Assembly (NCBI GenBank): GCA_035716025.1
Contig: DASTKH010000041.1
Span: forward strand, 186,001 to 250,000
Source: JADGHE01 sp035716025
GTDB taxonomy: Bacteria > Pseudomonadota > Alphaproteobacteria > Rhizobiales > Xanthobacteraceae
Direction of reading: 5' to 3'
Length of the DNA stretch: 64,000 bases
Shown one piece after another: positions 26,008 to 34,684 of the stretch. A model generated the notes under the pieces. That model was not told the origin of the DNA. It saw only the letters and a program-made list of their open reading frames with translations, and did no database searches. Positions within the stretch are counted from its first letter, which is position 1. Every line of letters begins with the position of its first letter. The translations under genes were made by a program, and so were the position numbers.

Positions 26008-27054
26008 ATGAAATTCGGTTTGTTTGGCGGGGCGAGCGTCGGCCCGAGCGATATTGTCGGCGACAGCCATGCGTATCGCGACTATATTGATTATGTCTGC
26101 GAGGCCGAAGCGCTCGGATTTTGCAGTGTTTTCCTCGTCGAGCATCATTTCACCGGCATCAACCAAGTCTCGGCTTCGCTCGGCTTCCTGACCTATCTCG
26201 CGGCGAAGACGAGCCGCATCCGGCTCGGCACCGCGGTCGTCGTGCTGCCCTGGCATAACCCGGTGCTTCTGGCGGAACAGGCTGCGACACTCGATCTTTT
26301 GTCCGGCGGCCGCTTCGATTTCGGGATCGGCCGCGGCTATCGGCACAACGAGTATTACGGCTTCGGAATCGACATGGGGGAGGGCGGCGAACGCTACGAG
26401 GAATGTCTCGAAGTGATCCGCAAAGCCTGGACGACGAAAGGGCGCTTTTCACACCACGGGAAGTACTGGCGGTTCAACGATATCATCGTGGAGCCGTCGC
26501 CGGTCCAAGAGCCGCATCCGCCGTTTTGGATCGGCGCCAACAGCCACGCCTCGATCCGCCGCGCGGGAGAATCCGGCTTCAATCTTCTGCTCGGGCAGCT
26601 TCCGTCGCTGGAGGAGGCTGCGGAAAACGTGCGCGTGTACCGCGAGGGGGTCGAGTCGCGAGGCCGGATATTCGATCCGCATTCGGTGGCGCTGTGCCGC
26701 GCTCTGCACGTCGTTCGGAACACGCGCGAACGGGAGGAAGCGTACGAAAAGCGGGCGAAGTTCCTGCTGGCGGCGGCCGCGCTCGCGGGTGGGGGCAGTC
26801 ATTCGCACGTTCCGCTGCCGAATACGCCGGAGGAAAATCGTGAGGCAATGGAGGCATCCGCGCTTATCGGCGATGCGGAGGAGATCATCGCGCGCCTCAA
26901 GCGACTGGAGGCCGGCGGTGTACGCCACGTTCTTTTAATGGACGTGAGCGGCTCACGCGAGGCGCTTCGAATTTTTGCGCGGGAGGTCATGCCAGCCTTT
27001 GCGGAGCCCTCCGAACTCGCCCAGACTCGCGCCAGGGCTGCGCGGTCCGCCTGA
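26008..27054 (+). CDS. LLM-class flavin-dependent monooxygenase
   Basis: 348 aa luciferase-like TIM-barrel enzyme using FMN or F420. FGLFGGASVG starts the first strand. Landmarks are GFCSVFLVEHHFTG, RIRLGTAVVVLPWHNPVLLAEQAATLDLLSGGRFDFGIGRGY and PFWIGANS. The start at 26008 is seven bases after AGGAGG; ATG at 26002 is in frame but only one base from it. It sits between the IclR regulator and an enol-lactonase-like hydrolase, which suggests oxidation of an aromatic or cyclic substrate (inference). Confidence 0.9.
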   Translation: MKFGLFGGASVGPSDIVGDSHAYRDYIDYVCEAEALGFCSVFLVEHHFTGINQVSASLGFLTYLAAKTSRIRLGTAVVVLPWHNPVLLAEQAATLDLLSGGRFDFGIGRGYRHNEYYGFGIDMGEGGERYEECLEVIRKAWTTKGRFSHHGKYWRFNDIIVEPSPVQEPHPPFWIGANSHASIRRAGESGFNLLLGQLPSLEEAAENVRVYREGVESRGRIFDPHSVALCRALHVVRNTREREEAYEKRAKFLLAAAALAGGGSHSHVPLPNTPEENREAMEASALIGDAEEIIARLKRLEAGGVRHVLLMDVSGSREALRIFAREVMPAFAEPSELAQTRARAARSA

Positions 27055-27085
27055 ACCGGATCGGCACTCGAAGGGAGGACAGTAA

Positions 27086-27901
27086 GTGACTGGCGAAGGC
27101 ACCATCGAGAGCAACGGTGCGCGCATCTTCTATCGCGCGGAAGGACCGGAAGGCGCGCCGTGGGTCGTGCTGTCGAATTCGCTCGCTGCCGACATGTCGA
27201 TGTGGGATTTGCAGGTTCCGGCGCTGCGGCAATCGTACCGTGTGCTCCGCTATGACAATCGCGGACACGGCTGCTCCGGCGATGCACCTGGTCCCTACAC
27301 GCTCGACATGCTACTCGACGACGCGCTCGGGTTGATCGCTGCGCTCGGTATCGAGCGCTATTGTTTCATTGGCCTTTCGCTCGGTGCGAAGCTTGCGCTC
27401 GCCGCGGCTCTTCGGCGTGCCCCGGGACTCGCCGGCATCGCCGTGTGCGACGGACAGGCCGATCCGGCGCCGCCCGCGGTTGCCGCCGAATGGGCGAAGC
27501 GGGCGGAAGCTGCCCAACGCGAGGGGATTGCATCGATCGTTCCATCCACAATCGAGCGTTGGGTGACGCGGTCCTTCGCGGCCGAGAACCCGCAGGAGGT
27601 GGCGCGCGTCCGCGCATTCATCGAGCGAACCCGCCCCGCCGCCTATGCGGCCTGCATTCGGGCGCTCGCGTCCGCTCCCCCGATGATGGACCGCTTGCGC
27701 GAGATCGCGTTGCCCGCCCTTTTCATGACCGGCGCGCACGACCCTGCCGCGCCGCCGCTGCTTGTGCGTGACATGCAATCGCGCGTCGCAGGTTCGTGGT
27801 ATGCCGAGATTCCCGGCACGGCGCACTTGCCCAATCTGCAAGAGCCGCAAGCGTTCAACGACGTGCTGATGATCTTTCTCAAGCACGCCGTTAGACTCTG
27901 A
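27086..27901 (+). CDS. Alpha/beta hydrolase, 3-oxoadipate enol-lactonase-like
   Basis: 271 aa. The fold elements are VVLSNSLAADMSMWD, LRYDNRGHGCSG and the nucleophile elbow GLSLGAKLALAAAL (Ser about residue 96). The acid is in MTGAHDPAAP and the His in IPGTAHLPNLQEP. This order and spacing resemble PcaD, which opens the beta-ketoadipate enol-lactone. A role in a related ring-cleavage route is inferred from the LLM oxidoreductase neighbour. GTG at 27086 follows GGGAGGA, 31 bp after the LLM stop. Confidence 0.82.
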   Translation: MTGEGTIESNGARIFYRAEGPEGAPWVVLSNSLAADMSMWDLQVPALRQSYRVLRYDNRGHGCSGDAPGPYTLDMLLDDALGLIAALGIERYCFIGLSLGAKLALAAALRRAPGLAGIAVCDGQADPAPPAVAAEWAKRAEAAQREGIASIVPSTIERWVTRSFAAENPQEVARVRAFIERTRPAAYAACIRALASAPPMMDRLREIALPALFMTGAHDPAAPPLLVRDMQSRVAGSWYAEIPGTAHLPNLQEPQAFNDVLMIFLKHAVRL

Positions 27902-27961
27902 AACGAGAACGCCGGCCATCGTCGGACCGGCGCGAACAGATGCGAACCAAGGGAGGATTCG

Positions 27962-28929
27962 ATGGCGCGAGGCATCGCCCGCTGGGGCGGAATTCTTGTC
28001 CTAATCTCGATCGGCGCAATCGCTGCCCGGGCCGCGGATTATCCGACGCGCCCGATCACGGCCGTCGTGCCGTTCGCCGCCGGCGGACCGACCGACATCG
28101 TGGCGCGCGCCTTCGGTCAGAAGATGGGCACTGTTCTCGGACAGCCAATCGTCATCGAGAATCGGGGCGGTGCCGGGGGACGTGTCGGCGGGGAAGCGGG
28201 GGCGCGGGCGGCGGCCGACGGATACACGATTACCGTGATCAATACGGCGACGCACGGAATCATCCCCGTCACAGTTCGGTCGCTCGCCTACGATCCGGTT
28301 AGGAGTTTCGAAATGATCGGCCTGATCGGCACCTATCCGCTGGTGCTGGTCTGCAATCCGAAGCTTCCCGTCAACAACATCCGAGAAATGATCGCGTATC
28401 TGCGCAAGGGCGGGAAGCTCAGCTATGCGAGTCCGGGCGCAGGCGGGCAGGGGCACTTCGCGGGCGAGTTCTTCAAGGCGCGTGCGGGCGTGCAGATGCT
28501 CCACGTGCCGTACCGCGGAACGGGTCCCGCCTTGCAGGACGTGATCGCCGGCGTCGTCGATTGCGTTTTTGACGGCACGTCCAAGCCTCATATCGACGCC
28601 GGCAGGGTGCGGGCCTTTGCTCTGACTCGGCGGCGCGTAGTGCCATGTATCCGGGCGTGCCGACGATGGACGAATCGGGCCTTAAGGGTCTCGACATGAC
28701 AACATGGATCGGCCTCGCTGCGCCGGCGGGCACGCCGCCAGAGGCAGTGCGCAAGCTGACCCAAGCGCTGCGCGCGGCACTCAAGGACGAGGGGTTGGCT
28801 GCGGCTGTTCTGCGTACCGGTACAACGGTGGTGTCCGACACGAGCCCCCAGGATCTGCGGCAGCGGATCGAGCATGACTTGGCAATGTACCGCCAAATCG
28901 CCGAGGAGGCCGGCATAGAGCCGCAGTGA
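27962..28929 (+). pseudogene. Bug/TctC-family tripartite tricarboxylate transporter binding protein, frameshifted
   Basis: The reading frame opens at ATG 27962 (GGGAGG upstream) with a signal peptide (ending IAARAAD) and the Bug signature YPTRPITAVVPFAAGGPTDIVAR. It runs to about 28628 (GRVRAFALT) and then goes out of frame. The missing C-terminus continues from about 28645 in the -1 frame with MYPGVPTMDESGLKGLDMTTWIGLAAPAGTP...EEAGIEPQ. Inserting one base after ACT at 28627 restores a family-like TSAARSAMYPG join and a full product of about 322 aa. It is either a one-base deletion that inactivates the gene or a sequencing error. No TctA/TctB genes are nearby. Confidence 0.85.
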
Positions 28930-29080
28930 AGCCGTTGTTCGAAGGGAATCAATATCCCCCTTGCGCCGCTCTAGCACGCCTCTAGAGTCGTTTGCGACGA
29001 GGCGTCGACGGACGGCTCTCGCCTGTCATGACGGGTCGAAAGGCGTGTCCGTGCGGCGGACGCCTTGGAGGGAGGTTTCA

Positions 29081-30934
29081 GTGACAACGGGCAAAGGCAA
29101 AACGCCGGCAAGACGCGCGGGGGCGACCGGAGGCGAAACCCCGCACCCTGGAGGACGAAAGCTGCGTTCGCAGCTGTGGTTCGACAATCCGGACAATCCC
29201 GGCATGACGGCGCTCTATCTCGAGCGCTACCTCAATTTCGGGATCACGCTCGAAGAGTTGACGTCCGGCAAGCCGATCATCGGCATCGCTCAGACGGGTT
29301 CGGATCTGTCGCCGTGCAACCGCCATCATCTCGAACTCGCGAAGCGCGTACGCGAGGGCATCCGCACGGCCGGCGGCATCGCCTTCGAGTTTCCCTGCCA
29401 CCCGATCCAGGAAACCGGCAAGCGGCCGACGGCCGCGCTCGACCGCAACCTGGCTTATCTCAGCCTTGTCGAGGTGCTCTACGGCTATCCGCTCGACGGC
29501 GTCGTGCTCACCACCGGTTGCGACAAGACCACGCCGGCCTGTTTGATGGCCGCCGCGACCGTGAACATTCCCGCCATCGTGCTCTCGGGCGGGCCCATGC
29601 TCAATGGCTGGTACAAGGGCGAGCGCTCGGGTTCCGGTACCGCGGTGTGGAACGCGCGCCAGGAGCTTGCGGCGGGACGCATCGATTACAAGGAGTTTCT
29701 CGCGCGCGTCGCGTCCTCCGCGCCTTCGGTCGGCCACTGCAACACGATGGGCACCGCTTCCACGATGAATGCGCTCGCCGAAGCGCTCGGCATGTCGCTG
29801 CCCGGCTGCGCGGCGATCCCGGCGCCCTATCGCGAGCGCGCGCAGATCGCCTACGACACCGGCGTGCGCATCGTCGAGATGGTGCACGAGGACCTCAAGC
29901 CCTCCGACATTCTTACCCGCAAGGCGTTCGAGAACGCGATCGCCGCGAACTCGGCGATCGGCGGCTCGACCAATGCCCCGATCCATATCAACGCCATCGC
30001 CAAGCATATCGGCGTGCCGCTTTCGATCGAGGATTGGGAGACGATCGGCTACGACGTGCCGCTGCTCGTGAACATGCAGCCGGCCGGCATATATCTCGGC
30101 GAGGATTATTACCGGGCGGGCGGTCTTCCTGCCGTCATGAACGAATTGTTGAAGGCCGGCCGCATCCACGGCGACGCGCTCACGGTCAACGGCAAGACGA
30201 TGGCGGAGAACGTCAAGGACCGCGAAATCGCCGACAAGGACGTGATCCGCCCCTACGGCAATCCGTTGAAGGAGAAAGCCGGGTTCAAGGTCCTCCACGG
30301 CAATCTGTTCGATTCCGCCGTGATGAAGCTTTCCGTCGTGTCGGACGAGTTCCGCGCGCGCTATCTGTCGAACCCGAAAGACCCGATGGCCTTCGAGGGA
30401 CGGGCGGTGGTCTTCGAGGGGCCGGAGGATTACCACGCCCGCATCGAAGATCCGTCGCTCGGCATCGACGAAAACACAATTCTCTTCATTCGTGGCGCCG
30501 GGGTGATCGGCTATCCCGGGGGCGCGGAAGTGGTCAACATGCAGCCGCCCGCAGCCCTCATCAAGAAGGGCATCACCTCGCTGCCGTGCATCGGCGACGG
30601 GCGGCAGTCTGGAACTTCCGGTTCGCCGTCGATCCTCAATGCCTCTCCGGAAGCGGCGGCGGGGGGCGGTCTTGCGCTCCTGAAGACGGGGGATCGCGTG
30701 CGCATCGACCTCAACAAGGGCACCGCGAACATCCTGATTTCCGACGCCGCGCTCGCGGAAAGACGCGCCGAACTGCAGAAGCACGGCGGGTTCCCCTATC
30801 CCAAGAGCCAGACACCCTGGCAGGAAATCCAGCGTGAGCTCGTGGAACAGCTCGGCGACGGCATGGTGCTCAAACCGGCGGTGCATTTCCAACGCGTCGC
30901 GCAAACCGGCGGAATCCCGCGCGACAACCACTGA
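29081..30934 (+). CDS. IlvD/Edd-family dehydratase, sugar-acid (arabinonate/xylonate-like) subgroup
   Basis: 617 aa Fe-S dehydratase that removes water from polyhydroxy acids to give 2-keto-3-deoxy acids. KLRSQLWFDNPDNPGMTALYLER and GIAQTGSDLSPCNRHH are typical of the sugar-acid subgroup rather than valine/isoleucine IlvD. Cluster Cys are at SPCN, TTGCDKTTPAC and VGHCNTMGTAS. GTG at 29081 is five bases from GGAGG and is preferred over an upstream in-frame start. The first ~25 residues are basic and not family-like. The nearby SDR at 41296 and DenD-like gene at 43306 could act on related acids. Confidence 0.87.
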   Translation: MTTGKGKTPARRAGATGGETPHPGGRKLRSQLWFDNPDNPGMTALYLERYLNFGITLEELTSGKPIIGIAQTGSDLSPCNRHHLELAKRVREGIRTAGGIAFEFPCHPIQETGKRPTAALDRNLAYLSLVEVLYGYPLDGVVLTTGCDKTTPACLMAAATVNIPAIVLSGGPMLNGWYKGERSGSGTAVWNARQELAAGRIDYKEFLARVASSAPSVGHCNTMGTASTMNALAEALGMSLPGCAAIPAPYRERAQIAYDTGVRIVEMVHEDLKPSDILTRKAFENAIAANSAIGGSTNAPIHINAIAKHIGVPLSIEDWETIGYDVPLLVNMQPAGIYLGEDYYRAGGLPAVMNELLKAGRIHGDALTVNGKTMAENVKDREIADKDVIRPYGNPLKEKAGFKVLHGNLFDSAVMKLSVVSDEFRARYLSNPKDPMAFEGRAVVFEGPEDYHARIEDPSLGIDENTILFIRGAGVIGYPGGAEVVNMQPPAALIKKGITSLPCIGDGRQSGTSGSPSILNASPEAAAGGGLALLKTGDRVRIDLNKGTANILISDAALAERRAELQKHGGFPYPKSQTPWQEIQRELVEQLGDGMVLKPAVHFQRVAQTGGIPRDNH

Positions 30935-31009
30935 GCCGCACGCCCTCGGGACGAAAAGGCGGCCTTGCCGTGTTCATTCCCGGCAGGCTCTTTCGCGCAG
31001 GAGGCTTCC

Positions 31010-31276
31010 ATGTTGCGTTTCGGAGCGGTGACGGCGCTCGCCGCGTTTGTGTTGATCGGCGCGCTTCAGAGCGCTTTGCAGGCGCGCGCGGCGGCCGGAC
31101 AGGCGGTTGCTGCCGATCGGACGGCCTCGCCGTCCACCGATGTCAGCGCCGCAAAAGCGAAAAAGACAAAAGAGACGAAGAAAAAGAAGGCCGCCAAGCC
31201 GCAACCGAGCCGGTCCGGCGGATCGTCCGGCGCGCCGGCGGGCGACACGCCGGACCGCGGCATGGGCGGATATTGA
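31010..31276 (+). CDS. Small exported protein with Lys-rich low-complexity tail
   Basis: 88 aa from ATG at 31010, five bases after AGGAGG. Residues 1-29 form a signal-peptide-like hydrophobic segment ending LQARAAA. The mature part is low-complexity, with a Lys/Thr block (about residues 48-62, KAKKTKETKKKKAAK) followed by Ser/Gly/Pro. No family recognised. A periplasmic or surface polycation-like role is possible, but a spacer-type protein of no fixed fold fits equally. Confidence 0.6.
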   Translation: MLRFGAVTALAAFVLIGALQSALQARAAAGQAVAADRTASPSTDVSAAKAKKTKETKKKKAAKPQPSRSGGSSGAPAGDTPDRGMGGY

Positions 31277-31291
31277 CGCCGGGGTCTGCGC

Positions 31292-32308
31292 TCACCGCGC
31301 AGGCGGCGGCGTAAGCTTCTCTCGCCCGATCGCCTCGACGAGTTTCGTCCAGCGGGCGACGTCGTCGCGGACGAAGCGCTTGAAACCCTCGACGTCGAGA
31401 TCGAGGAACTCCTGGCCGAGCGTGACGAGCCGGCTGCGCACGTCCGCGTCGCCGAGGGCCTGGCGTACCCCGGCATTGATTTTGTCCAGCACGGGCTTGG
31501 GCGTACCGGCCGGCGCGAGCAGCCCGTTCCAGCCGGACAGGACGAAGTCGGGGTAGCCGGATTCCGCAATGGTCGGCAGCTCGGGCAGAAGTTCGGAGCG
31601 CTTCGGTCCGGTCGTTGCGAGGCCGCGCACGGTGCCGGCCTGCATCTGCGCCTTGGCGACGAGCGACACCGCGACGAACATCTGCACCTCGCCGGCGATC
31701 AGCCCGTTCATGGCCGCGTTCACGTTGCGATAGGGCACGTGCACCACCTTGACGCCCGGAATCCTGTTGAAGGTCTCGCACGCGATCTGCGGCGCCGTGC
31801 CGAGACCGGCGGAGGCGCAATTGATCTTGCCCGGATTGGCCTTGAGATAGCCGACGAGTTCCGCAACCGATTTCGCCGGCACGCTCGGATGCACCGTCAG
31901 CGTATAGGCGCCGGTCCCAATCAGCACGGCGGGCGCAAAATCGCGGACCACGTCGTAGGTTGCGGTCTTCAGCACCGTGCCGAGAGCGTAGGTCGGGGTG
32001 GCAAACAGAAGCGTGTGCCCGTCCTTGTCCGCCGAAGTCACGGCGTTCGCAGCGATCTGACCGCCCGCACCGGTGCGCGCCTCGATCACCAGAGGCTGTC
32101 CCCACAACTTTTGCATAAACGGCGCAAGCACGCGCAGCACGGCGTCGGGTGAAGGGCCGACGATCACGCGGATCGGCTGATTCGGAAAATCCTCGGCGCG
32201 CAGAACCGTTGTCGCGGCCAGGCAAAGCGCGAGTGCGAGCACTGTTCGCATGGCGGACGAACGCGCGCCGAAACGGCGCCGACTAAACCGCGCAATGGGC
32301 CTGTTCAC
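31292..32308 (-). CDS. Bug/TctC-family tripartite tricarboxylate transporter binding protein
   Basis: 338 aa from a GTG at 32308 preceded by GGAGG; an ATG at 32251 starting directly at the hydrophobic core is possible but lacks a ribosome site. Signal region RTVLALALCLAATTVLRA, then FPNQPIRVIVGPSPDAVLRVLAPFMQKLWGQPLVIEARTGAGG, KINCASAGLGTAPQIACETF, VVHVPYRNVNAAMNGLIAGEVQMF and LPTIAESGYPDF, all standard for the family. It probably binds a carboxylate. No TctAB membrane genes adjoin it. Divergent from the cupin pair. Confidence 0.9.
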   Translation of the reverse strand: MNRPIARFSRRRFGARSSAMRTVLALALCLAATTVLRAEDFPNQPIRVIVGPSPDAVLRVLAPFMQKLWGQPLVIEARTGAGGQIAANAVTSADKDGHTLLFATPTYALGTVLKTATYDVVRDFAPAVLIGTGAYTLTVHPSVPAKSVAELVGYLKANPGKINCASAGLGTAPQIACETFNRIPGVKVVHVPYRNVNAAMNGLIAGEVQMFVAVSLVAKAQMQAGTVRGLATTGPKRSELLPELPTIAESGYPDFVLSGWNGLLAPAGTPKPVLDKINAGVRQALGDADVRSRLVTLGQEFLDLDVEGFKRFVRDDVARWTKLVEAIGREKLTPPPAR

Positions 32309-32415
32309 TGCATTCCTCCAATGTGCGCGCGCAGCCTGACACAGCGGCCCATTCGTGGCAATAAAGCCCGGCCGCATGCCATTCATCATGCATGCGAAAT
32401 CGGGAGAAAGTCTGC

Positions 32416-32976
32416 ATGGCCGAAGGGATGAAGCCGATCCGGCGCGTGGTCACCGGCACGGATGCGCAGGGCCGCTCCTGCGTCATCTATGACGGGCCGG
32501 CGCCGAACACCGTGCCGCGCAAGGACTGCCCGCGCGCCGGCATGACCGATCTGTGGGTGTACGGCGTCTCGCCGGCGCCGATCGCCGGCCGGCGGGACGA
32601 CGGCAACCTGACCTATCATTTCGAGCCGCCCCACTCCGGCGGCCATTTTCGCATCGTGCAGACCTGCAAGCCGCCGGCCGACTACGACCAATCCAAGGAT
32701 GCGAGCTACGTGCCTCTGCACGAGCCGCGCGTCCGCGATGACGGCGTGCTGGTGCGCGGCGGGCAGAGCTACTTCACCTCGCCGATGCACAAGTCGGAGA
32801 CCGTCGACTACGGCATCTGCCTTTCCGGCGAGCGCGTCCTCGTGCTCGACACGCAGACGCTGGTGATGAAGCCCGGCGACGTGGTGGTGCAACTCGGAAA
32901 CTGGCACCTCTGGAGCAGCGAACGCTCGGATGTCGCGATGGCCTTCGTCATGATGGGCGCGAAATTCGAGGGATGA
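32416..32976 (+). CDS. Cupin-domain protein A of a tandem pair
   Basis: 186 aa from ATG at 32416 after GGGAGAAAG. N-terminal KPIRRVVTGTDAQGRS...YDGPAPN, then a C-terminal cupin (about residues 120-180). Motif 1 is reduced to PMHKSETVDYGICLSGE with a single His. Motif 2 is KPGDVVVQLGNWHLWSS. The two-part layout is shared with the next gene, indicating tandem duplication. Function unknown; such proteins are often annotated only as cupin-domain proteins. Confidence 0.78.
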   Translation: MAEGMKPIRRVVTGTDAQGRSCVIYDGPAPNTVPRKDCPRAGMTDLWVYGVSPAPIAGRRDDGNLTYHFEPPHSGGHFRIVQTCKPPADYDQSKDASYVPLHEPRVRDDGVLVRGGQSYFTSPMHKSETVDYGICLSGERVLVLDTQTLVMKPGDVVVQLGNWHLWSSERSDVAMAFVMMGAKFEG

Positions 32977-33040
32977 CCCTCGCCGTTTGTCCCGGCGCGG
33001 CCGAAAGGCGCCGAACGCCAAAAGAGATTCAGGGTGTGAA

Positions 33041-33616
33041 ATGACCGAAAAGCCGAAACCGGTGCGCCGCATCGTGTGCGTCGACAATGCCGAAGGAAAG
33101 TCGGAAGCCATCAGCGACGGGCCGTCTCCCGACGTGCGGCTCGACCCCGCCCGTCCGGGCTTTGCCGCAACGCGCATCTGGGTGACCGACCGCACGCCCG
33201 CGCGCATCCAGGGCGTGCGCGAGACGCTGCATCTGCCGCACACACTCGAGCCGCCGCCCGGCGGCTCGGTGTGCCGGATCGTCACCTTCCCGCCGGACGA
33301 GGTCTATCGCGGCAAGGTCGGGGCGAAGGAGGTGCAGGCCTATTTCGCCGCCATGGGCTCGCCCACGGCATCAACCTATTCGCCGAAGGCGCCGCATCCC
33401 TACATGCAAAGGACGCGCACGCTCGATTTTTGCCTCATCCTCGAAGGCGAAATCACGCTCGTGCTCGACACCGAGGAGGTGCATCTCAAGGCGGGCGATA
33501 CGGTCATTCAGCGCGGCACCAACCACGCCTGGAGCAACCGCTCGTCGGCCCCTTGCGTGATGGCCATCTCGTCGCATGACGCGGCTGACGTGGAGGGCGA
33601 GCCGCCCTACAAGTGA
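33041..33616 (+). CDS. Cupin-domain protein B of a tandem pair
   Basis: 191 aa, parallel to the preceding gene: KPVRRIVCVDNAEGKSEAISDGPSPD at the N-terminus and a cupin at about residues 125-185. Motif 1 reads PYMQRTRTLDFCLILEGE and has no His. Motif 2 is KAGDTVIQRGTNHAWSN and keeps one. Loss of the motif 1 His argues against normal metal binding in this copy. It starts 64 bp after protein A on the same strand. Confidence 0.78.
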   Translation: MTEKPKPVRRIVCVDNAEGKSEAISDGPSPDVRLDPARPGFAATRIWVTDRTPARIQGVRETLHLPHTLEPPPGGSVCRIVTFPPDEVYRGKVGAKEVQAYFAAMGSPTASTYSPKAPHPYMQRTRTLDFCLILEGEITLVLDTEEVHLKAGDTVIQRGTNHAWSNRSSAPCVMAISSHDAADVEGEPPYK

Positions 33617-33669
33617 GGGCTCGGCGCTCGAAGAGCGCCTGCACCCATGGCCTACCTGCGCCGTGGGCC

Positions 33670-34422
33670 TCAAGACCGCGAGCCGGCGGGCGCAATCTTC
33701 GCGCCCTTGAGTCTCGCGGCCGCAAAAGCACGCTCAACGGTCCCGTCCGTCTTCGCCTCCTCGATGAAGCGGGAGACATAGGCGAGGGCGGCGGGCCGAC
33801 CCTTCGGGGTGGCGATCGCGACGCCCACGGCCCAGAAATGGCCGTCGAGCACGCGCGAGCCGGGCACCATCTGCGCGAAATCCTCAAGCGAGTCGCGCCC
33901 GAGCGCGACCGCATCGACGCCGCCCGCCCTGAGCAGCGCGAGGATTTCGCTCGCGCCCTTCATGCCGGTCACGGCCGTATTCTTCAGGAGCCTGCGGGCG
34001 GCGCGGATCGTCGTTGTGTTCTCGACGCCGGCAACGCGCACGCCCGGCCGATCCACGTCCGCGATCGCGGCGATCGGTGAGCCCGGCGCGACGAGGAACG
34101 TGCTCTCGCCCAGAGCATAATTGGGGCCGAAGTCGACTTTGGTCTTCCGCTCTTCGTCGACCGGCATAAAGCTCACGTCCCAGGCGTCGCGCGCCGCCGC
34201 GTCCGTGATCTCTCCCGAACTTGCAAAGACGATGAGATCGAGGGGAACGCCGAGCCTGCCGGCCAGCGCACGGCCGAGATCGACCGTGACGCCGCGCGGC
34301 GCGCCCGTGCTCGGATCCCGCGTGGCCCAGAGCGGGGAGCCCGTTGGACCCACGGCGATGCCGACCCGGAGCATGCCCTTGGGCGCAAGTTCGCGCAGTG
34401 CCGCGGCCCAATCATCTGTCAT
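33670..34422 (-). CDS. Family 3 solute-binding protein-like, without signal peptide
   Basis: 250 aa. Resembles amino-acid-type binding proteins (SBP_bac_3): LRVGIAVGPTGSPLWATRD, RGVTVDLGRALAGRLGVPLDL, WDVSFMPVDEERKTKVDFGPNYALGESTFLV, RVAGVENTTTIRAARR. ATG at 34422 has GAGGA four bases upstream, and the N-terminus MTDDWAAALRELAPKG is polar, so no export signal is visible. Either it acts in the cytoplasm (sensor or enzyme-like) or the true start is elsewhere; no upstream in-frame hydrophobic segment is seen. No permease genes adjoin it. Confidence 0.8.
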   Translation of the reverse strand: MTDDWAAALRELAPKGMLRVGIAVGPTGSPLWATRDPSTGAPRGVTVDLGRALAGRLGVPLDLIVFASSGEITDAAARDAWDVSFMPVDEERKTKVDFGPNYALGESTFLVAPGSPIAAIADVDRPGVRVAGVENTTTIRAARRLLKNTAVTGMKGASEILALLRAGGVDAVALGRDSLEDFAQMVPGSRVLDGHFWAVGVAIATPKGRPAALAYVSRFIEEAKTDGTVERAFAAARLKGAKIAPAGSRS

Positions 34423-34513
34423 GACGTCCTCGTTGCGGTGGCGGAGACCCGAAGGCGGCCGATGCGGGCGTGTCGGTCGCCGCCCCGGCGCGTCGAACGG
34501 TCAGGGAGCCTAA

Positions 34514-34543
34514 CCGATTTCCGGAATCGGCCGAAAGCCGATT
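34514..34543. promoter_or_regulatory. Overlapping inverted repeats in a divergent intergenic region
   Basis: CCGATT (34514-34519) pairs with AATCGG (34525-34530). The overlapping AATCGGC (34525-34531) pairs with GCCGATT (34537-34543) across a CGAAA loop. The two pairings share the middle arm and exclude each other as RNA hairpins, or form three half-sites as a DNA operator. The site lies between two divergently transcribed binding-protein genes, 141 bp upstream of the TRAP gene. Confidence 0.4.
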
Positions 34544-34684
34544 GGCGGCCGGCAAGGCGGGCGATGTGTTCGCCATGCAAACATGGCCGTACGCCCCCGA
34601 TCGCAGCGCGGCACTGCGGCGATTGACTCGGGCGGTATCGGCGGAGTGTCATGAATACCCGTTCCAACTCATCCGGAGAACGAA

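Noticed and set aside
29078..30931. A 617-codon minus-strand frame exactly opposite the IlvD/Edd dehydratase
   Set aside because: Same extent as the sense gene because of codon-position bias; no motif on the antisense side.
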